This document shows positions 1 through 3,688 of a DNA stretch of 5,837 nt, one piece after another. Each line of letters opens with the position of its first letter. Within the stretch, counting starts at the first letter, position 1. The notes below the pieces were generated by a model. That model ran no database searches. It had not been told where the DNA came from and saw only the letters and a program-made list of their open reading frames with translations. Position numbers and translations under genes: made by a program. Source of the DNA: DATAXI01 sp036266845 (lineage in GTDB: Bacteria > Verrucomicrobiota > Verrucomicrobiia > Chthoniobacterales > Chthoniobacteraceae); the NCBI GenBank assembly GCA_036266845.1, contig DATAXI010000066.1:1-5837 (forward strand). Direction: 5' to 3'.

Positions 1-321
1 GTCTCTCCGGCGCATCTCGATAAACGTGCCTTTGAAGCGATATGCAATCGCGTTTCAAAGCGACTCGTTTACGCTGCTAAGATTCAAAGGGAACGGTTTG
101 TTTCGCTTGAGAAACTTGAGCAGGAGCCAAGCTCTAAATCCTCAACTTTCCACATTTCCGAGATCCTCGAGCAACTTAGCCTAGAGGAACAGAGTTATGT
201 TTTGATGAAGATGGAAGGTTTCACTTTGCAAGAGATCGCTTCACATTTGAAAATTCCAATTTCAACGGTGCATGATCACTGGCGGAAGCTCATCAGAAAA
301 CTCAAAGTCCTGATGAAATGA
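1..321 (+). CDS. RNA polymerase sigma factor, C-terminal part (sigma-70 region 4-like), 5'-truncated by window edge
   Basis: The frame is open from base 1 and ends in TGA at 319-321, giving 106 visible residues; the start lies outside the window. Residues about 52-101 read as sigma region 4: a helix (ISEILEQLSLEEQSYVLMKM), then GFTLQEIASHLKIPISTVHD as the helix-turn-helix, then the basic helix WRKLIRKLK. Region 4 binds the -35 promoter element, and the leading segment, rich in basic residues and Ser, would be the linker from region 2. The layout resembles small ECF-type or ECF-like sigma factors in which region 4 sits at the very C-terminus. The codons are AT-rich (many AAA, TTT, TTG, TCT) and GC is about 45% over the first 300 bases, unlike the GC-rich genes to the right, which suggests separate ancestry. 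A LuxR-type or other helix-turn-helix regulator is the main alternative, because region 2 cannot be seen. Confidence 0.75.
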   Translation, partial: VSPAHLDKRAFEAICNRVSKRLVYAAKIQRERFVSLEKLEQEPSSKSSTFHISEILEQLSLEEQSYVLMKMEGFTLQEIASHLKIPISTVHDHWRKLIRKLKVLMK

Positions 322-596
322 TTCATCTTGAGCGGCACGCGCTTGAACAGCCATTTGTGAACCTTGCCCGCAGCAGGATTCCGCTTGCCGTTGGCCAATA
401 GCGTCTCGATGCCCTGTGCGCCCCAAGCCGATAAGAAAAAACCGCTACAGCACGCATCAATCAGCTGCTATACTCAGGGAAGAAAGATCCAGTTCTTTGA
501 CATCTTGAGGACCATGGAAAGGGGGGTGCCGGCGGAAACCCATCCCTTCGATTCTCCGGCGGTTTTCCTCGCTACGCCTCAAAGGGAAATCAGACT

Positions 597-693
597 AAAT
601 CAAGGCGGGTTCTTGATCGAACCCCTCCCAAATCAAGGCAGACCGCAGCAATCGCTACCCAGGCGAATCAAGGTAAATCAAACCAAATCAAGG
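597..693. repeat. Cluster of five short direct repeats, consensus AAATCAAGG
   Basis: Perfect 9-mers AAATCAAGG lie at 597-605, 630-638 and 685-693. One-mismatch GAATCAAGG is at 665-673, and a weaker AAATCAAAC is at 675-683. Start-to-start spacings are 33, 35, 10 and 10 bases, close to whole turns of B-DNA. On the minus strand the unit reads CCTTGATTT. The array lies just downstream of gltX. Phased protein-binding sites, a decayed repetitive element or T-rich terminator remnants are all possible, and the sequence alone does not decide. Confidence 0.55.
607..624 (-). terminator. Perfect 6-bp hairpin downstream of gltX, possible secondary terminator
   Basis: GGGTTC at 607-612 and GAACCC at 619-624 are perfect inverted repeats with a 6-base loop. 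On the minus strand the stem is followed by GCCTTGATTTAGTCTGATTT, which is moderately T-rich but has no continuous U run. It could back up the weak hairpin at 675-708, or act as a small operator-like palindrome. Its function is not established. Confidence 0.25.
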
Positions 694-708
694 TTCGCCA
701 AGCCTTGA
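675..708 (-). terminator. Possible weak gltX terminator: 6-bp hairpin followed by T-rich tract
   Basis: Read on the minus strand, TCAAGG (708-703) pairs with CCTTGA (693-688) around a 9-base loop and is followed by TTTGGTTTGATTT. It sits about 40 bases past the gltX stop. The stem is short and the T tract is interrupted, so this would be a weak intrinsic terminator at best. The downstream arm is also one of the AAATCAAGG repeats. Confidence 0.3.
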
Positions 709-749
709 ATGGGCCGAGCCCTTTGTAATGGCTACCGCGGTCCGTTTCC

Positions 750-2069
750 TTATCCGAAATGAGGCAGCGCCAGATCGATCCTCCGCAGCGTTTCCTCTCT
801 CCCCAGCACCTCGATGAGGTGGTAGAGGCTGGGACCCGAGGCAGCGCCGGTAAGGGCCAGCCGGGTCGGGTGGACCAGAACGCCCACTTTCGCGCCGAGC
901 GCCACGGCGCACCCCTTGAGCGCCCCCTCCACCGCGGCGGCGGTGAATTCATCCAGAGCGGCAAACGCCTCCCGCACGGCCTGGAGCCGGGGGCGATTCT
1001 CCGGCGTAAACTGCTTTGCGGCGGCCTCCGGGTCGTAGGCGACCTCTTTTTTGAAATAGAAGCCGGCGTAAGCGGGCAGCTCGCTGAAGATCTTCAGCTT
1101 GCCCCGGCAGGTCTCGATGGCGGAGAAAACATATGCGTGCGGCCAGGCGGCAACGTCAATGCCGGCCGCTGCCAGCGCCTCCCGGGCGTGGCGCTGGAAG
1201 AGTTCGCTATCCATCTCCCGCAGGTATTCGCCGCTCAGCCAGGTGCATTTGTCCAGGTCAAAGGCGGCGTTCTTGCGGTTGATATTCTTGAGGTCGAAAA
1301 TCCGCACCACCTCGTTGATGTCCAGTTTCTCCCGGTTATCCTTGGGCGACCAGCCGAGGAGGCAGAGGTAATTGCGGACGGCGTCGGGCGAGTACCCTTT
1401 TGCCATGTAGTCGGCAATGCTCGCGCCCTGGTCGCGCTTGCTCATCTTGGTGCCGTCCTTGTTCATGATCAGCGGGATGTGGGCAAAACGCGGCGGCTCC
1501 ACGCCAAGGGCCTGGTAAAGCTGGACGTGCTTGGGCGTGTTCGAGAGATGATCCTCCCCGCGGATGACATGGGTGATGCGCATCTCGGTGTCATCGACCA
1601 CGTTCACGAAGTGGAAAATCCACGAGCCGTCCGAGCGGCGGATGGTCATATCGGGGTTGGTCGCGGGGTCAGTCATGTCAAACTCGACGTCGCCGCAGAT
1701 CAGGTCCGCCACCTTGATTTTCTCCCGGGCAAACCGGAACCGCCACGCGCCATCCTGCTCATAAACCCGGCCCGCCGCCTCGAGCTTCCCGAAGTAGCGC
1801 TGGTAAATCTCCTCCCGCTCGCTCTGAAAATAGGGGCCGAAATCGCCGCCCGCCTGCGGGCCCTCGTCCCAATCCAGCCCCAGCCAGCGCAGCCCGTCGT
1901 AGATCGCCTGGGTCGCTTCCGCCGTATTGCGCGCCTTGTCGGTATCCTCGATTCGGAGGATGAATTTCCCCTCGTTATGCCGGGCGTAGAGCCAGTTAAA
2001 AAGCGCGGTGCGAGCCCCGCCGATGTGCAGGTAGCCAGTGGGTGATGGAGCAAAGCGGACGCGGAACAT
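750..2069 (-). CDS. gltX: Glutamyl-tRNA synthetase (class I), compact form
   Basis: This cytoplasmic enzyme charges tRNA(Glu) with glutamate using ATP. In some bacteria it also charges tRNA(Gln), leaving correction to GatCAB. The 439-residue product opens with the class I ATP-binding motif FAPSPTGYLHIGG (6-18; HIGG is the HIGH equivalent), then RIEDTD (39-44), GEDHLSNTPKH (171-181) and KMSKR at 208-212. The Rossmann and tRNA-acceptor-binding parts run to about residue 300 and the helical anticodon-binding part follows, ending in a GluRS-like tail (LIEVLGREETLRRI). It is shorter than the usual 465-500 residues. The region after GRVYEQDGAWRFRF (100-113) lacks the typical YxCxCT...C zinc-site segment and moves straight to the VADLICGDVEFD part. 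The ATG at 2067-2069 is chosen because FRVRFAPSPTG directly follows it, as in the family. No clear Shine-Dalgarno precedes it. An antisense open frame of similar length is a shadow of its GC-rich codons. Confidence 0.96.
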   Translation of the reverse strand: MFRVRFAPSPTGYLHIGGARTALFNWLYARHNEGKFILRIEDTDKARNTAEATQAIYDGLRWLGLDWDEGPQAGGDFGPYFQSEREEIYQRYFGKLEAAGRVYEQDGAWRFRFAREKIKVADLICGDVEFDMTDPATNPDMTIRRSDGSWIFHFVNVVDDTEMRITHVIRGEDHLSNTPKHVQLYQALGVEPPRFAHIPLIMNKDGTKMSKRDQGASIADYMAKGYSPDAVRNYLCLLGWSPKDNREKLDINEVVRIFDLKNINRKNAAFDLDKCTWLSGEYLREMDSELFQRHAREALAAAGIDVAAWPHAYVFSAIETCRGKLKIFSELPAYAGFYFKKEVAYDPEAAAKQFTPENRPRLQAVREAFAALDEFTAAAVEGALKGCAVALGAKVGVLVHPTRLALTGAASGPSLYHLIEVLGREETLRRIDLALPHFG

Positions 2070-2312
2070 GGAGAAAATGAGAAAGTACGAAGTATGAGCC
2101 GGGCGAAGCGGGACAGGCCATCAAAAAGCCTTCCCCCCAAAAATCGGACGGCCAATCCATGGAACGCGCGAAACCCCTCCCGCCGGAACTGCCCGTTCCA
2201 TTCGCTGCGAGCGGGGGGCCTTTCATCGTAAACGGAGAAGATTCGTCACCTTTTGGGGCCACCGCTGCGGGGGCATGCCAAAAAAAGTAACCATTTCCTT
2301 GCCTGCATGAGA

Positions 2313-2340
2313 TTGACTTCAAAATCCGTTCCCGTACTTT
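2313..2340 (+). promoter_or_regulatory. Candidate sigma-70-type promoter for the receiver-PATAN gene
   Basis: TTGACT (2313-2318) matches the -35 consensus at five of six positions. TACTTT (2335-2340) follows after a 16-base spacer and keeps the most conserved -10 positions (T, A and final T). Transcription would begin near 2347, leaving about 50 bases before the ATG at 2398 or about 24 before the TTG at 2371. The call rests on sequence pattern only. Confidence 0.4.
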
Positions 2341-2354
2341 TTAAGTTTCGGCGA

Positions 2355-2362
2355 AGGGAAGG
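2355..2362 (+). promoter_or_regulatory. Purine-rich ribosome-binding-like site favouring an alternative TTG start
   Basis: AGGGAAGG ends 8 bases before a TTG at 2371 that is in frame with the regulator gene. The conventional ATG at 2398 has only pyrimidine-rich sequence before it. Starting at 2371 would add nine residues (MLASPANSA) ahead of the receiver fold. The site therefore makes the start choice uncertain. Confidence 0.35.
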
Positions 2363-2397
2363 CTTGGTTTTTGCTCGCTTCCCCAGCCAACTCCGCC

Positions 2398-3597
2398 ATG
2401 TCACAAAAAATCCTGGTCATTGACGATAGCCTCGCGTCTTCCAAAGCCGCCGAGACTGCGCTCGCCCAGAACTTTGGAAACGTGGATGTACTGCTCGCGC
2501 AGCGGGGCGCGGAGGGGTTCGACCGGTTCCTGATCGCGCAGCCGGACCTCATCCTGCTGAATGAATCGCTGCCGGACATGGATGGCGAGGCCGTGGTGTA
2601 CCGCCTGTTGAACGATCCGCAAACGTCTCACGTTCCGGTGGTTGTAATGTCCAGCAACGGACATGGGGAGAAGTTGAAGGCGCGCTATTCCAATGTGGTC
2701 CGCACCATTTCCAAGCCCGTAAGCGCGGAGTCCCTGCTGCCGGTCGTAAGCACGCAACTGGCCCAGGCCAAGGCGCCGCCGCCCCCCTCCAGCGTGATCC
2801 TTTTTCGCGATGCGGCAAAGGTGGTTTTCGCCGGTCACACCGGGTTTTTCTCGCTACGCAACGCGCTCCAGATGGCTTATGGGGACAAGATGACCGGCGT
2901 GTTGCGGGTGTTTATTAATCGCTTCCCGGTTGAATTGTTTTTCTCCAAAGGCCGGTTTCTTTTCGCCACCACGCGCAATTTTCAACTCTACCTGCGCGAT
3001 TCGCCCGTCATCCTGAACTCGACAAATTTGGGCCTCGTAATGGAAGGGCAGACCAATCAGGCCGCGTCCGGTTGCCCGCTTTTCCTCTTCCTCGCCGGGC
3101 GCAACGGGTTTCCGCATGACGATGTGGTGCAGATCACGCGCGAGCATGGGCAGCGGCTCTTCTCGAACCTCTGGACCGCGGGCCGGGTGAATTTCGAGTT
3201 TTCGGAGGTTGGCGAGTTCCCCGATTACGCCCGGAATTTCCCGCCCTCCAGCGACGACCCGGACAATTGGGTGCTGGCCAGCCTGCGGCATGTGCGGTTC
3301 GACGCGCTGACGGCCTCGCAGCGGCCAGACCCGAACGGTTCGCCCGCCTACACCCGCAAGGGGTACGAACTGATCCAGAAGCTGAAGCTGAACGACGTGG
3401 AGGCTCGGTTTGCGACGGCGATCAACGGGGCGGAATCGCTCCAGCAAATCGCCAAGCGCATCAGCGTGCCGCTCAACGATGCGCTCCTCATCGTCTTCCG
3501 GTTCCAGGCGCTCGAGATCATCGATTACTGGTCCTCGACGGTGCTTTCCCTCCCGCCGCAGCAGACCAATCCCGGCGGCATGGCCGGTGTGGCGTAG
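2398..3597 (+). CDS. Atypical response-regulator receiver fused to PATAN (DUF4388) domain and C-terminal winged-helix-like region
   Basis: This is a predicted soluble cytoplasmic regulator of 399 residues. Residues 3-121 form a CheY-like receiver: the acidic pair D9-D10 in ILVIDDS, S85 at the conserved Ser/Thr position and K106 in KP. The phospho-acceptor position in PDLILLNESLPDMDG is Asn55 (codon AAT at 2560-2562) instead of Asp, so normal phosphorylation is unlikely. A Pro-rich linker (127-130) follows. Residues about 145-290 resemble the PATAN/DUF4388 fold (SLRNALQMAYGDKMTGVLRV, then FFSKGRFLFATT, later a LFSNLWTAGRVNFEF segment), known from PatA-type regulators and gliding or signalling proteins. 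Residues 321-378 look like the small helical, winged-helix-like tail that often follows PATAN (SLQQIAKRISVPLNDALLI). There is no obvious output enzyme, so it probably works through protein contacts. The ATG is chosen because MSQKILVIDDS starts the receiver as in relatives; a TTG at 2371 with a better ribosome site is the alternative. Partner and target are unknown. Confidence 0.85.
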   Translation: MSQKILVIDDSLASSKAAETALAQNFGNVDVLLAQRGAEGFDRFLIAQPDLILLNESLPDMDGEAVVYRLLNDPQTSHVPVVVMSSNGHGEKLKARYSNVVRTISKPVSAESLLPVVSTQLAQAKAPPPPSSVILFRDAAKVVFAGHTGFFSLRNALQMAYGDKMTGVLRVFINRFPVELFFSKGRFLFATTRNFQLYLRDSPVILNSTNLGLVMEGQTNQAASGCPLFLFLAGRNGFPHDDVVQITREHGQRLFSNLWTAGRVNFEFSEVGEFPDYARNFPPSSDDPDNWVLASLRHVRFDALTASQRPDPNGSPAYTRKGYELIQKLKLNDVEARFATAINGAESLQQIAKRISVPLNDALLIVFRFQALEIIDYWSSTVLSLPPQQTNPGGMAGVA

Positions 3598-3627
3598 TTC
3601 ACAGGCAGTCCTGCGGCGGCGCATAAT
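3598..3627 (+). promoter_or_regulatory. Candidate promoter for the secreted HAF-repeat protein gene
   Basis: TTCACA (3598-3603) and CATAAT (3622-3627) each match the sigma-70 consensus at five of six positions, with an 18-base spacer. The -35 element begins right after the stop codon of the regulator gene. Transcription would start near 3634, giving a leader of about 55 bases. This suggests independent expression of the downstream gene, although read-through from upstream is not excluded since I see no strong terminator here. Confidence 0.45.
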
Positions 3628-3671
3628 CGCAATCTGCGCAGTATGGCAATATTTTGCGTCTTGGGCGTTAT

Positions 3672-3686
3672 CCGAGTAATGCTCGG
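3672..3686 (+). promoter_or_regulatory. Small hairpin directly before the start codon
   Basis: CCGAG (3672-3676) and CTCGG (3682-3686) are perfect inverted repeats around TAATG, ending two bases before the ATG at 3689. It occupies the place where a ribosome-binding site would be, and no Shine-Dalgarno is visible. It could lower translation or be a small operator; a 5-bp palindrome may also be chance. Confidence 0.25.
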
Positions 3687-3688
3687 TC

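Larger units (their letters stand above)
322..749. other. Convergent intergenic region, no convincing gene
   Basis: This stretch lies between the stop of the plus-strand sigma-like gene and the stop of minus-strand gltX, so it is 3' to both. A plus-strand open frame at 364-708 begins with TTG, has no recognisable domain, has irregular composition and runs through the repeat cluster, so I do not call it a gene. On the minus strand, 278 to 467 is open for 63 codons and includes a protein-like segment (GIETLLANGKRNPAAGKVHK), but it has no ATG and no family I can name with confidence. The right third (597-710) holds short AAATCAAGG repeats and two hairpins, described separately. A perfect TTGACA at 497-502 has no -10 box at the right distance. 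Confidence 0.6.
2070..2397. other. Divergent intergenic region between gltX and the receiver-PATAN gene
   Basis: This region must hold the start signals for both gltX (minus) and the regulator gene (plus). A promoter-like pair for the plus gene is at 2313-2340. For gltX I find no good -35/-10 pair. TGGAACG (2160-2166) and CGTTCCA (2194-2200) are perfect 7-base inverted repeats with a 27-base spacer. Inside that spacer, GGAAC (2185-2189) can pair instead with GTTCC (2195-2199), giving two mutually exclusive stems in the putative gltX leader. I see no T-box sequence and no open frame worth calling. Confidence 0.5.

Noticed and set aside
497..502. Perfect TTGACA as a promoter -35 box
   Set aside because: There is no -10-like hexamer 16-18 bases downstream and no convincing gene follows on the plus strand.
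597..693. CRISPR array
   Set aside because: Repeat units are only 9 bases with spacings of 10 to 35, far too short for CRISPR repeats, and there are no cas genes.
364..708. 114-codon plus-strand open frame in the convergent gap
   Set aside because: TTG start without a ribosome site, no family resemblance, and its end is built from the AAATCAAGG repeats.
759..2045. 428-codon plus-strand open frame across gltX
   Set aside because: It is fully antisense to gltX, whose family motifs are unmistakable. The product has no recognisable domain and its length follows from GC-rich codon bias.
2070..2397. T-box or known riboswitch before gltX
   Set aside because: No T-box consensus or recognised aptamer core is visible on the minus strand; only short inverted repeats are present.
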